Shown: positions 19,217-27,335, counted from the stretch's first letter. The stretch is 34,711 bases of DNA from an uncultured Lachnospiraceae bacterium (GCA_947588675.1 CANPYY010000023.1:1-34711); one strand, 5' to 3'. Notes: generated by a model from the letters alone, not told the origin. Made by a program: numbers and translations.

Positions 19217-21049
19217 TTATTCTGCACTTTTTGCTTCGCCATATACTCCGAGGAAAGGAAGTATTTTCTTCATTATTTTTGATGCGAATTTAGTCGCATA
19301 ACTTGAATGCGCCTGATCATCAACTGCCGGCTGGTCTATAAGTACATATATTGCAACCTGCGGATTATCGGTAGGAGCAAAACCTATAAAGGAAACTATA
19401 TAATTACCCTCCTGGTCTGCGCCGTGTTTTTCGGCTGTTCCGGTTTTCCCTCCGATATCATATCCTTCTACCTTGGCATCTACAGCAGTACCCGCCTCAA
19501 CTGTTTCTTTCAGATACTCTCTTATAAGGCTGCTTGTATGCTCTGTAACGGTCTGTTTCACAATCTCGCCGCTGTTACTTTTTACAACCGCATTCTGTTC
19601 ATTTATTATTTCCTTTACAACATGCGGCGCATAATATTTGCCTCCGTTAATCAGCGAACAGAATGCTGACAGCATCTGTACCATGGTTACATTCTGTGTC
19701 TGTCCGAAACTGCTTGTAGCAATTTCAACTGTATTTAATTCACTTTCCGGGTGAATTATACCTTTTTCTTCCCTGTTTAAATCTATTCCGGTTCTGCTTC
19801 CAAAACCATAAAGGTTCATATACCTGTAAAACTGTTTTCTGCCAAGCCCTGCTGCAATCTGCATAACTCCGAGGTTACACGACTGCATAAGTATTGTTTT
19901 CGGCGTTACCGTGCCATGCACCGTTCTGTTGGCGCATCCTATTTCATATTCACCAACCTGGGTTTTTCCATTGCATACATATGTGGCATTCGGATTGGTT
20001 GCCGCCTCGTCCAGAGCCGCCGCAACTATAAACGGCTTAAATGTCGAACCGGGTTCATATGTATGGCTTATACCAAACGTTTTCCACATTTCATTCAACG
20101 CCGTTGCTTTTTCTTCATCAGACATATGCTCTATTTCGTCTTCAGTAAACATGGACGAAAGATTCCTTGGATTATTCAGGTCATATAATGTATCCGAAGC
20201 CATTGCGAGTATTTCGCCATTATTTGGGTTCATGACCATAACCGCAATATTTTCCGCTCCCATGTCTTTCATCTGCTTATTTATCTGCTTTTCAACGATT
20301 CTCTGTACGTTTGCATCTATAGTAGACACAATATTATTTCCATCCACAGCAGGTTTTATGGTTCTCTGCAGATTAAGCTCTGCATCAAAATATCCGTATT
20401 CCCGTCCATAACTTCCCGTAAGCTCTGAATTGTAATATTCTTCTATACCATTATTTCCCTGATCATTATCCACAAAACCGATTATATTACATGCGGTTTC
20501 TCCCAGCGGATATTTTCTGGCATATCTTTCTTCCAGCCACACTCCGGTAATCACCGGAGAGTCGCTGTCTTTACTCGCCGCCTCTTTTGCTTTCTCCCTT
20601 GCCTCCTCAAACGCACTTATTTCATCCGAAGTCATTCCCTTTTTTTCAGTTATTACATGATACTGTGAGTCAGGCTTTGAATTAATAATCTGTTCAAGTT
20701 CAGCCCTGTCAATTCCAAAACAGTCCGTCACCGTCTGGATAGAAAAATCCCTGTTATTTTCATCTTCAATAAGAGTTTTTGGAGATATTACAAGATCATA
20801 AACTTTTACGCTGATTGCCATTACCGTGCCGTTTCTATCTCTGATTTCCCCCCTCTTATAAAGAAGGTTGCTGCTTACATAAGTCTGCTGGGATAAAACC
20901 TTTTTAGTATACTTATCACTGTCATTTTCTATAATATTGAATATTCTAAACAAAAGACCTATAAAAATAACGACTACCGCAAACATTACGGCTATCAGGG
21001 TCTTTTTCATTTTCAGACTGAATTTTTTTATCGGCTTTTTTCTTCTCAT
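19217..21049 (-). CDS. Class B penicillin-binding protein, first copy (FtsI type)
   Basis: The protein is 610 residues from the ATG at 21049, with AAAGGTG 8 nt upstream; a TTG two codons earlier is too close to that site. A basic N-terminus precedes a membrane helix at about 17-38. The pedestal follows (KRGEIRDRNGTVMA), then the transpeptidase domain with STFK (S335), SCN (390-392) and KTG (535-537). It lacks PASTA repeats. Placement immediately after the ftsL-like gene is the usual place for FtsI. It differs from its neighbour by a longer insertion near residues 125-165 rich in Glu, Lys and Ala. Confidence 0.93.
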   Translation of the reverse strand: MRRKKPIKKFSLKMKKTLIAVMFAVVVIFIGLLFRIFNIIENDSDKYTKKVLSQQTYVSSNLLYKRGEIRDRNGTVMAISVKVYDLVISPKTLIEDENNRDFSIQTVTDCFGIDRAELEQIINSKPDSQYHVITEKKGMTSDEISAFEEAREKAKEAASKDSDSPVITGVWLEERYARKYPLGETACNIIGFVDNDQGNNGIEEYYNSELTGSYGREYGYFDAELNLQRTIKPAVDGNNIVSTIDANVQRIVEKQINKQMKDMGAENIAVMVMNPNNGEILAMASDTLYDLNNPRNLSSMFTEDEIEHMSDEEKATALNEMWKTFGISHTYEPGSTFKPFIVAAALDEAATNPNATYVCNGKTQVGEYEIGCANRTVHGTVTPKTILMQSCNLGVMQIAAGLGRKQFYRYMNLYGFGSRTGIDLNREEKGIIHPESELNTVEIATSSFGQTQNVTMVQMLSAFCSLINGGKYYAPHVVKEIINEQNAVVKSNSGEIVKQTVTEHTSSLIREYLKETVEAGTAVDAKVEGYDIGGKTGTAEKHGADQEGNYIVSFIGFAPTDNPQVAIYVLIDQPAVDDQAHSSYATKFASKIMKKILPFLGVYGEAKSAE

Positions 21050-21078
21050 TTCCAACTCACCTTTTTAATAAATCTGCT

Positions 21079-21534
21079 TTACTCCGGTATGTCAGAATAC
21101 TGTATTACTCTATCGCTCTTTTTATTATTGTAACTATATATGCGGCTTTTATCTGCCGGAATCATTCCATACTCCTTTGTTGCCTTTTCATATACGTCTT
21201 CAAGGTTTAAGGAAGCATCTATTTCCTTATATGCTTCTTCGTTATACGCTTCCGTTTCTGAAATCTCGCTTCTAAGATTTGATATCTGCTTACTTGTCCC
21301 CGTTATATCAGAATATACCATTATATAACTTACGCATAAATACATTGTCGCTATAATTGCAACTGCCATTACGACTACCGACAGCATATTTATCCTTTTT
21401 CTTCTCCTTATATTCTGTTTCTGCTCAAGGGTAATTTCTTCTTCATATACCTTATAGCTTTCCGGACGTTCCTTTATTTTTCTTACGGCACTTCCATCTA
21501 TATATTCTGAATATCTTTTCCTGTTATCAGCCAT
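21079..21534 (-). CDS. ftsL: FtsL/DivIC-like division protein
   Basis: The 151-residue bitopic protein has a charged cytoplasmic part (1-48), one membrane helix (about 49-72) and a coiled coil (SKQISNLRSEISETEAYNEE, about 81-100). The family is poorly conserved, so size, topology and position between rsmH and a class B PBP carry the call. It would form the FtsL-DivIC-DivIB complex that activates FtsWI. AAGGAGG lies upstream of the ATG. DivIC itself is not elsewhere in the window. Confidence 0.8.
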   Translation of the reverse strand: MADNRKRYSEYIDGSAVRKIKERPESYKVYEEEITLEQKQNIRRRKRINMLSVVVMAVAIIATMYLCVSYIMVYSDITGTSKQISNLRSEISETEAYNEEAYKEIDASLNLEDVYEKATKEYGMIPADKSRIYSYNNKKSDRVIQYSDIPE

Positions 21535-21557
21535 AATTTCCTCCTTATAAGCTGTAC

Positions 21558-22535
21558 TTATTTTATTCTTTCAAATACTCTTAACTTAGCGCTCTGCGCT
21601 CTGGGGTTATTATATAGTTCTTCTTCTTTCGGACTTATTGGTTTTCTGCTCACAATTTTTCCCAGCGGTTTTTTCCCGCATATACATATCGGAAAATCAG
21701 GAGGGCATGTACATGGATTTTCACATTCCCTGAATATATTTTTCACTATCCTGTCTTCAAGTGAGTGGAATGTTATTACGCATATCCGTCCCTTATCATT
21801 CAAAAGCTTAACCATATCACGCAAATTATCCTCAAGTATTTTAAGTTCATTATTAAGCTCTATCCTTATTGCCTGAAAAGTTTTTTTTGCGGGATGTCCC
21901 TGTTTCCTAAGTTCCTTTGCAGGATAAGCTTTTTTTACCGCTGCTATTAAATCCCCGGCAGTAGCAAGCGGCTTTTTTTCTCTTGCAAGCACTATCTGTC
22001 TTGCTATTCCTGCATAAAATCTGTCTTCGCCATAATTTTTAATTACTCTTTTAAGTTCATCTTCCGTATATTCATTGACTATATCCCTTGCGGTCACAGT
22101 CTTTTGCGCATCCATTCTCATATCAAGAGGAGCCGTCTCATCACGGTATGTAAATCCTCTTTCAGGTGTATCAAGCTGATAAGAAGATACGCCAAGGTCC
22201 AGCAATATTCCGTCAACCCCATAATAGCCTTCAGCCTTCACAATTTCTTTCATATGAGAATAATTGTTTTTTACTATTTTTATACGGTCTGCATACTTTC
22301 TAAGCCGTATTTTTCCTGCTTCTATTGCATCTTTATCCTGGTCAATTGCAATAAGTCTGCCTTTATCTGAAAGCCTTTGTACAATCTCATATGAATGTCC
22401 TGCTCCTCCCATTGTTCCGTCTACATATATTCCGTCCGGCACAATGTTAAGATAGTTAATACATTCTTTAAGCATAACCGAAACATGATAAAATCCATTT
22501 CCTGTATCGTCCGTCATATTCCTACCAGCTTTCAT
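21558..22535 (-). CDS. rsmH: 16S rRNA (cytosine(1402)-N4)-methyltransferase
   Basis: RsmH (MraW) methylates N4 of C1402 in 16S rRNA using SAM. The 325 residues show HVSVMLKE near 17-24, the SAM-binding [10 protein letters not shown] at 39-48, [12 protein letters not shown] near 111-122, the [16 protein letters not shown] segment near 213-228, and [16 protein letters not shown] near 252-267. The start codon overlaps the mraZ stop by one base (TGATG), so the two are translationally coupled; a second ATG six codons in is possible. Confidence 0.96.
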   Translation of the reverse strand: MKAGRNMTDDTGNGFYHVSVMLKECINYLNIVPDGIYVDGTMGGAGHSYEIVQRLSDKGRLIAIDQDKDAIEAGKIRLRKYADRIKIVKNNYSHMKEIVKAEGYYGVDGILLDLGVSSYQLDTPERGFTYRDETAPLDMRMDAQKTVTARDIVNEYTEDELKRVIKNYGEDRFYAGIARQIVLAREKKPLATAGDLIAAVKKAYPAKELRKQGHPAKKTFQAIRIELNNELKILEDNLRDMVKLLNDKGRICVITFHSLEDRIVKNIFRECENPCTCPPDFPICICGKKPLGKIVSRKPISPKEEELYNNPRAQSAKLRVFERIK

Positions 22536-22972
22536 CAGAATGAAATTCCAAATTCAGAAAGTCTTTCCGCAATTTCATCCATATCTTCCATATCATTGCT
22601 ATCCCAGCGTTCCTTACTCCATATTTCCACCTTTGACAGCACTCCTACAAACACAACATCTTTTATAAGCGCCGCATGTTCCCTGAGTTTTATCGGAATA
22701 AGAACCCTTCCCTGCTTGTCCACTTCGCATACAGTAGCCCTTGCAAGGAAATATCTTAATGTCTGTCTAGTTTCTTTACGTGCTTCAGGCAGCGACCTTA
22801 GCTTGTCCACAAATATATTCCATTCTTCGTTTGAGTACATGGAAAGACACCCGTCAAAGCCCATCGTAATCACAAAACTTTCACCCAGTGATTCTCTGAA
22901 CTTCGCAGGCACTATAACTCGTCCTTTACTGTCAACCGAATGCGAATACTCGCCTGTAAACATATTTGCCAT
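22535..22972 (-). CDS. mraZ: Transcriptional regulator MraZ
   Basis: MraZ is a double SpoVT-AbrB-fold DNA-binding protein that represses the dcw operon. From the ATG at 22972 it has 145 residues ([20 protein letters not shown]); a GTG three codons earlier and the internal ATG before FTGEY are alternatives. Two copies of the family motif are visible: [14 protein letters not shown] near residues 14-27 and [14 protein letters not shown] about 75 residues later. It is first in the dcw operon, with probable MraZ boxes just upstream of its own start, consistent with autoregulation. Confidence 0.95.
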   Translation of the reverse strand: MANMFTGEYSHSVDSKGRVIVPAKFRESLGESFVITMGFDGCLSMYSNEEWNIFVDKLRSLPEARKETRQTLRYFLARATVCEVDKQGRVLIPIKLREHAALIKDVVFVGVLSKVEIWSKERWDSNDMEDMDEIAERLSEFGISF

Positions 22973-22998
22973 AGTCACCACATCTTAGTTTAATTTAA

Positions 22999-23020
22999 CC
23001 ACTTTCCACCACATTCCACC
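22999..23020 (-). promoter_or_regulatory. Candidate MraZ operator (10-bp direct repeats)
   Basis: On the minus strand the sequence GGTGGAATGT is followed by GGTGGAAAGT and then GGT, a direct repeat with a 10-bp period. MraZ proteins of other bacteria bind closely spaced GTGG/TGGG-type direct repeats in front of mraZ. The array lies about 13 nt past the -10 box, so a bound oligomer would cover the transcription start. Confidence 0.65.
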
Positions 23021-23032
23021 ATTTATACTGTT

Positions 23033-23061
23033 ATTTTAGAATATTTTTGGGAATTAATCAA
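23033..23061 (-). promoter_or_regulatory. Promoter of the dcw operon (mraZ)
   Basis: On the minus strand: TTGATT at 23056-23061, a 17-nt spacer and TAAAAT at 23033-23038. It lies between the upstream terminators and the candidate MraZ boxes, about 60 nt before mraZ. Confidence 0.65.
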
Positions 23062-23073
23062 GCTATATTTTAC

Positions 23074-23105
23074 AAAAAAATCCCGAAAATTCGAGCTTTT
23101 CGGGA
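23074..23105 (-). terminator. Rho-independent terminator (second of a tandem pair)
   Basis: The minus strand has TCCCGAAAA, a 7-nt loop, the perfect complement TTTTCGGGA, then seven T. It ends the ychF-YoaK transcript just before the dcw promoter. Confidence 0.85.
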
Positions 23106-23149
23106 GCAAAAAACGGAGAGCCACAACATATAGTGTTTGGTTCTCCGTT
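23106..23149 (-). terminator. Rho-independent terminator (first of a tandem pair)
   Basis: The minus strand has AACGGAGAACCA, a 14-nt loop, and TGGCTCTCCGTT (12-bp stem with one weak A-C position), followed by a T run (TTTTTT in all). It begins about 50 nt after the YoaK-family gene stop. Confidence 0.8.
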
Positions 23150-23200
23150 ATATACTTTATAATGTATTTAACTTTTTTAAATTTAATAAAAATTTTTTTA

Positions 23201-23911
23201 TTAATGACCTCTCGGAATACGTTCCAGCATACCTTTTTCCTTAGTAAGGTCGGCATGCAGCAAATCAATAAATACAATCAGAAGTAAAAATGTCGCTCCC
23301 CATATTGCCTTTCCCAAAAAATATTTTCCCAGAACCGTGCCTGCGACAGCTCCTGCAACAAACATAAAAAGCATCTTACCATGCTGCATTCCTCTCGTAA
23401 TATATGATACGTCCTTCTTACGTATACCTTTGGCAATATGTATTCCAAACTGCCTTACATGATTAGTACAAAACGTCGTCGCCATAGGAATACCCTCCGC
23501 CTGACGAAATGTATTGTACTGCATTGAACATATAAAATTAATTGCAACCTGTGAAATCTGACAAGGAGCGCTTTCAGGCAGAAACCCAAGCAAAAACGTT
23601 ACCAGTATTTCAAATCCTATCAATAAAGTATCCCATCTGAGCAGCCCGGCTTTTTTTACTGAAATCGGTAAAATTTCCGATATAGCCGCCCCAAAGCCAT
23701 ACGCCGTAATCGGAATAAGCAAATATGCCGCCTGACGCCAGTTTCCTTCTCCAAGCGCCATTCCCATAAGAACAATATTACCTGTCTGAGCATTACAAAA
23801 CACATTACCCCTAAGTAAATATGTAAATGCCCCGAACAGCCCTCCGCTCATCATGAGCAGACAAAACACCCTGCCTCTCTCACATTCCAGAAAATCCTGT
23901 CCACTTTCCAT
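23201..23911 (-). CDS. YoaK/DUF1275-family membrane protein
   Basis: The 236 residues contain about six hydrophobic segments and the family's N-terminal signature GGLFGAFTYLLRGNVFCNAQTGNIVLMG near residues 23-50. A QYNTFR motif lies near 131. It is an integral membrane protein of unknown substrate. The ATG has AGAGGTG upstream. It lies 24 nt after ychF and before the tandem terminators, so it is probably co-transcribed with ychF. Confidence 0.85.
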   Translation of the reverse strand: MESGQDFLECERGRVFCLLMMSGGLFGAFTYLLRGNVFCNAQTGNIVLMGMALGEGNWRQAAYLLIPITAYGFGAAISEILPISVKKAGLLRWDTLLIGFEILVTFLLGFLPESAPCQISQVAINFICSMQYNTFRQAEGIPMATTFCTNHVRQFGIHIAKGIRKKDVSYITRGMQHGKMLFMFVAGAVAGTVLGKYFLGKAIWGATFLLLIVFIDLLHADLTKEKGMLERIPRGH

Positions 23912-23935
23912 TTAAAACACCTCTGGCGTACTATA

Positions 23936-25033
23936 TTAAACATTGAAACGGAACAATACCACGTCGCCGTCCTGCATAACATATTCTTTTCCTTCTGAAC
24001 GCACCAGTCCCTTTTCTCTCGCCGCCAGCATACTGCCCGCCTTTATAAGTTCGTCATATGAAACTACCTCCGCTCTTATAAATCCTCTTTCAAAGTCAGT
24101 ATGAATCTTGCCGGCAGCCTGCGGAGCCTTCGTTCCCTTTGTTATTGTCCACGCCCTTGTTTCCTGCTCGCCTGATGTAAGATAGCTTATAAGTCCCAAA
24201 AGGCTGTAACTTGCGCGTATAAGTTTTTCAAGTCCGGATTCTTTAAGTCCCAAATCCTCAAGAAACATTTTGCGTTCTTCATCATCAAGTTCTGCTATCT
24301 CCTGTTCAATCTGCGCACAGATTACAAATACTTCCTGTCCTTCTTCCCCGGCATATTTTTTTACTGCCTCCACCATAGGATTTGCTGCGGCATCATCAGC
24401 CAGTTCATCTTCCGATACATTTGCAGCATATATTACAGGTTTTGCTGTAAGAAGATTGTAGCCATCCAGCCATTCCTTCTCATCCTCATCATCAGTTTCA
24501 ATGTTCTTTGCAAGATTTCCCTGTTCAAGGAACTCCTTTATCCTTTCAAGAAACGCAAGTTCTTTGGCAAGCTTCTTGTCATTTTTCGCTCCACGTACAG
24601 TCTTCGATATTCTTCGCTCTATTATCTCAATATCAGAAAATATAAGTTCAAGATTAATAGTTTCAATATCCCTGAGCGGATTAATATCGCCATCTACATG
24701 TATAATATTGCTGTCTTCAAAACATCTTACAACATGGACAACAGCATCTACTTCACGTATATTTGAAAGAAACTGGTTTCCAAGTCCCTCTCCTTTTGAC
24801 GCTCCCTTTACAAGCCCTGCAATATCAACAAATTCTATTACGGCAGGAACTGTCTTGGCAGAATTGTGCATTTTAGTAAGCACGGAAAGCCTTTCATCAG
24901 GCACTGCCACAACGCCTATATTCGGGTCTATTGTACAAAAGGGATAATTTGCCGATTCTGCCCCCGCCTTTGTAAGAGAATTAAAAAGTGTACTTTTGCC
25001 TACATTCGGCAAACCGACGATTCCTAATTTCAT
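23936..25033 (-). CDS. ychF: Redox-regulated, ribosome-binding ATPase YchF (OLA1 family)
   Basis: YchF is an Obg-related ATPase that binds ribosomes. I use the ATG at 25033 (MKLGIVGLPNVGKSTLFN), the conserved N-terminus; a GTG four codons earlier overlaps the GGTGA ribosome site. The 365 residues have the P-loop GLPNVGKST at 7-15, the DIAGLVKGASKGEGLGNQFL segment after it, the NVSE motif that replaces the GTP-specific NKxD, and a C-terminal TGS domain (TDFERGFIRAEVVSY). Directly upstream lies the end of a prophage, so its native promoter may have been displaced. Confidence 0.97.
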   Translation of the reverse strand: MKLGIVGLPNVGKSTLFNSLTKAGAESANYPFCTIDPNIGVVAVPDERLSVLTKMHNSAKTVPAVIEFVDIAGLVKGASKGEGLGNQFLSNIREVDAVVHVVRCFEDSNIIHVDGDINPLRDIETINLELIFSDIEIIERRISKTVRGAKNDKKLAKELAFLERIKEFLEQGNLAKNIETDDEDEKEWLDGYNLLTAKPVIYAANVSEDELADDAAANPMVEAVKKYAGEEGQEVFVICAQIEQEIAELDDEERKMFLEDLGLKESGLEKLIRASYSLLGLISYLTSGEQETRAWTITKGTKAPQAAGKIHTDFERGFIRAEVVSYDELIKAGSMLAAREKGLVRSEGKEYVMQDGDVVLFRFNV

Positions 25034-25051
25034 TTTTCTTATCACCTATCC

Positions 25052-25079
25052 AAAAAGCCTTGATTTTTAAGGCTTTTTT
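25052..25079. terminator. Bidirectional rho-independent terminator between integrase and ychF
   Basis: AAAAAGCCTT at 25052-25061 pairs with AAGGCTTTTT at 25069-25078, with a 7-nt loop. The T runs on both strands make it usable in both directions. It ends only 18 nt before the ychF ATG, leaving no room for a ychF promoter after it. Alternatively this symmetrical sequence is part of the phage attachment core. Confidence 0.65.
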
Positions 25080-25097
25080 CCTTTCTCTTGTATTTAT

Positions 25098-25118
25098 ACT
25101 ACACCAATTACTACACCA
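25098..25118. repeat. Two 9-bp direct repeats at the prophage border (candidate integrase arm or att sites)
   Basis: ACTACACCA occurs at 25098-25106 and 25110-25118, a 12-bp period, right after the integrase stop codon. Short direct repeats in this position are typical arm-type sites for tyrosine integrases with an AP2-like N-terminal domain. Function is inferred. Confidence 0.4.
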
Positions 25119-25119
25119 T

Positions 25120-26250
25120 TTAGATAATTTTGAGCATTTTTTCAACATTTCTTACTTCCTTTGTTTTTTCATCATCCGTAACATGTACGTACAAGTCCAT
25201 GGTAGTCCTTATATTTGAGTGTCCCAAAATAATTTGCAATGTTTTTGGTCTCATCCCGGCTTCAATACACCTTGTTGCGAATGTATGCCTTAAAACGTGC
25301 ATGGAAAATCTAGGTATTCCGATTTTATCGCAATAATAAAACAATTTAGTGTCATACGCACTGTTTTTAGTCGGAGTGCCATTTCTGCATAAAAAAACAC
25401 TGTCTTTAAACTCAATCGGTCTTATTTTTATCTTTTTAAGCTTCTCTTTCTGGTTTTCTAAAATTTCAACCGCTTCTTGTGTTAAAGGGATGTCCCTTAT
25501 GCCGTTTTTTGTCTTTGGTTCTCCAGATCTCCATTCGCCTAGTGAATAACGATATTCCATAGTTCGCCGTACATGAATAACTCTTTCCTTGAAGTCTATA
25601 TCCGACCATCGCAGTCCTATCATTTCTCCTGTCCGAAGCCCTGTCTGTAAAACAAGTGCATACTGATTGTAATTGCTAGTACCTTTTACTGTTTTTAAAA
25701 AAGATTTTTGCTCCTCAATTGTTAATGCACGCATTTTCTTTACTTTTTTGCCGTTTTCACATTTCACGCTTTTTGTTACTGGATTTTTTGCAAGAAATTC
25801 ATTTTCCACGGCACTGTCAAATATCATAAACATAACCAAACGGCTTTGTTCTATAACAGAGTTTGCATAACTTGAAGCCATTTCATTTAAAACATTCTGG
25901 CAATGCAATGGTTTTATGTCATGTATCAACATGCCACCAATAAAGGGCTTTATGTTCTTCTGATACCTTTCTTCGTAATTTCTCCTGGTATTGTATCTAA
26001 TGTTATCGCCCTTTATATTATTAATCCAATAATCAAACCATGCGTCAACAGTAGGGTTTTCACAATGTAATATATCGCCGTGTTCATTTTGAAATTGAGC
26101 TTCGGCAATCCAATTGCGGCACTCCTGAAGTTTTTTAAAATACTTCTGCTGTCTTTTGCCAAATTTATTTGTAAACCTAGCTGTATATAACCCGTCTTTC
26201 CTCTGGCTTATGCCAACTCCTAGCTCTTTCCCTTTTAAATCCTTACCCAT
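25120..26250 (-). CDS. int: Tyrosine-family prophage integrase
   Basis: The protein is 376 residues from the ATG at 26250, which has AAAGGAG 7 nt upstream; a TTG nine codons earlier is not supported. Domains in order: an N-terminal arm-binding domain (GISQRKDGLYTARFTNKFGK), a core-binding SAM-like domain (about 65-160), and the catalytic domain with R206 (TGLRTGE), H318-x-x-R321 (HVLRHTFATR), H344 (LGHSN) and the nucleophile Y354 (DLYVH). The gene lies at the very edge of the prophage, next to the host gene ychF. It is co-directional with the phage early genes rather than divergent from them. Confidence 0.95.
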   Translation of the reverse strand: MGKDLKGKELGVGISQRKDGLYTARFTNKFGKRQQKYFKKLQECRNWIAEAQFQNEHGDILHCENPTVDAWFDYWINNIKGDNIRYNTRRNYEERYQKNIKPFIGGMLIHDIKPLHCQNVLNEMASSYANSVIEQSRLVMFMIFDSAVENEFLAKNPVTKSVKCENGKKVKKMRALTIEEQKSFLKTVKGTSNYNQYALVLQTGLRTGEMIGLRWSDIDFKERVIHVRRTMEYRYSLGEWRSGEPKTKNGIRDIPLTQEAVEILENQKEKLKKIKIRPIEFKDSVFLCRNGTPTKNSAYDTKLFYYCDKIGIPRFSMHVLRHTFATRCIEAGMRPKTLQIILGHSNIRTTMDLYVHVTDDEKTKEVRNVEKMLKII

Positions 26251-26285
26251 TAAAAATCTCCTTTCTTTTGCTTTCAAGAAGAAAA

Positions 26286-26326
26286 GAGCCTTATACAGTA
26301 TAAATCATATTACCATATAAAGGCTC
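26286..26326 (-). terminator. Hairpin between excisionase-like gene and integrase
   Basis: On the minus strand GAGCCTTTATA pairs with TATAAGGCTC (one bulge, loop about 20 nt), followed by a T-rich stretch (TTTTCTTCTT). It could terminate or attenuate transcription from the early genes into int, or hide a regulatory site. Confidence 0.45.
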
Positions 26327-26344
26327 ATAAGTCCACAAAAAGCA

Positions 26345-26542
26345 TTAAATCTCAATTATATTTTCAATATATTTCTCAAATGCTTTTCTTTTAATTAAAC
26401 GTCTGCTGCCGATATATAGCACAAATGGGCAATTCGGTTGTCTTGATATTTCTGCTATTTTATTTATCCCTATATTACTGTATGCAGCCGCTTCCTCTAT
26501 TGTAAGATTTAATTTGTCCTTAATTGGCACTTCCGTTTTCAT
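26345..26542 (-). CDS. Excisionase-like DNA-binding protein (Tn916 Xis type)
   Basis: The 65 residues contain a winged-helix start: LNLTIEEAAAYSNIGINKIAEI (about 11-32) and then the basic YIGSRRLIKRKAFEKYIE (about 43-60), the pattern of Tn916-type Xis. Such proteins bind near the attachment site and steer the integrase to excision. Position immediately upstream of int supports this. Confidence 0.75.
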   Translation of the reverse strand: MKTEVPIKDKLNLTIEEAAAYSNIGINKIAEISRQPNCPFVLYIGSRRLIKRKAFEKYIENIIEI

Positions 26543-26546
26543 TCCA

Positions 26547-27023
26547 TCACATCCCTTTCATTATTTTGCTTTCTCTTTTATTCCTATGCACCTCTGCGTC
26601 TTTTTCAAGGCAAAGAATACATTTTGATTTTCCACCCATAGCTTTCCTTTTTCCGCATTTTGTGCATATGCCTTTCTCTTTCCTCTCCCAGTATATATTT
26701 CTTCGCTGTTCTTTAAACCGATTTCTGTATTTCTCTTTCTGATCGTTTGTCAAGTTATGTTTTTCTCTGTAAATCGCATAGTACGTCCTGCATTCAATAC
26801 AAGTTTTCTCATCGCCGTATAAAATCGCTTTTCGACATACAGGGCATATCCCTATACTTCTGTAAAATTCCCTGTCCTCTCTTCTGCTTTCCCTCACTTT
26901 TCCCAGACACGTTGAGCAGTAATGCCCGTCTCTGTCAAGTTTTCTGCCGCACCTAGGGCACAGCCCATTTTCCTTTCTTCTTTTATAACAATTAGCACTT
27001 CTCTCTTTCTGCGTTAATGCCAT
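26547..27023 (-). CDS. Phage protein with three zinc-ribbon units
   Basis: The 158 residues hold three Cys-rich units: CPRCGRKL...CSTC (about 22-39), CPVCRKAI...CIEC (about 60-77) and CTKCGKRK...CILC (about 120-138), separated by highly basic helical linkers. The pattern suggests a nucleic-acid-binding protein; its role is unknown. No ribosome site lies directly before the ATG. The nearest GGAGG is 43 nt upstream and can pair with a CCTCC in the leader (27032-27071). It ends 4 nt before the excisionase-like gene. Confidence 0.7.
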   Translation of the reverse strand: MALTQKERSANCYKRRKENGLCPRCGRKLDRDGHYCSTCLGKVRESRREDREFYRSIGICPVCRKAILYGDEKTCIECRTYYAIYREKHNLTNDQKEKYRNRFKEQRRNIYWERKEKGICTKCGKRKAMGGKSKCILCLEKDAEVHRNKRESKIMKGM

Positions 27024-27031
27024 AATAGCCC

Positions 27032-27071
27032 GGAGGAAATCATGATTTTATGCGCGCAACCTCTTTCCTCC
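27032..27071 (-). promoter_or_regulatory. Leader hairpin that can hide a GGAGG site
   Basis: In the minus-strand transcript GGAGGAAA (27071 down to 27064) is perfectly complementary to TTTCCTCC (27039 down to 27032), with a 24-nt loop. The first arm is a strong ribosome-binding sequence, and the downstream zinc-ribbon gene has none of its own at normal distance. Sequestration is inferred from base pairing alone. Confidence 0.4.
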
Positions 27072-27080
27072 TTTCGATTT

Positions 27081-27335
27081 TTAATTTTCGTCTAAGATTT
27101 CATCAACACAAGCGTTATATCCCTGTGCGTACCATTTATTGCACAGCCGTGTTCTTTCTGTTATCTTTTTCGGCACTTCAAGCAGCGGACACCAATCCTG
27201 CACTTTTTTATCTGGATATGGATAATTGATAGTTCTATGATTGCCACGGCAAATCATATCTGTATAAGAATCAAAAAATAGTTTACACTTTGCACAGCTT
27301 TCTGGCATATCCATAATCAGCATAGCTTTACTCAT
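27081..27335 (-). CDS. Small phage protein with Cys motif
   Basis: The 84-residue protein begins MSKAMLIMDMPESCAKCKLF and has further cysteines at MICRG, DWCPLL and LCNKW, so a metal site is plausible. I recognise the type from clostridial phages but not a function. The ATG overlaps the upstream stop (ATGA) and has GGAGG 7 nt upstream. Confidence 0.7.
   Translation of the reverse strand: MSKAMLIMDMPESCAKCKLFFDSYTDMICRGNHRTINYPYPDKKVQDWCPLLEVPKKITERTRLCNKWYAQGYNACVDEILDEN

Noticed and set aside
23023-23277. 84-codon minus-strand open frame between YoaK and mraZ
   Set aside because: It runs over both terminators, the dcw promoter and the YoaK-family 3-prime end, and its protein looks random.
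27014-27043. MISSGLLWH as a real leader peptide gene
   Set aside because: No ribosome site at proper distance; kept only as part of the leader observation.
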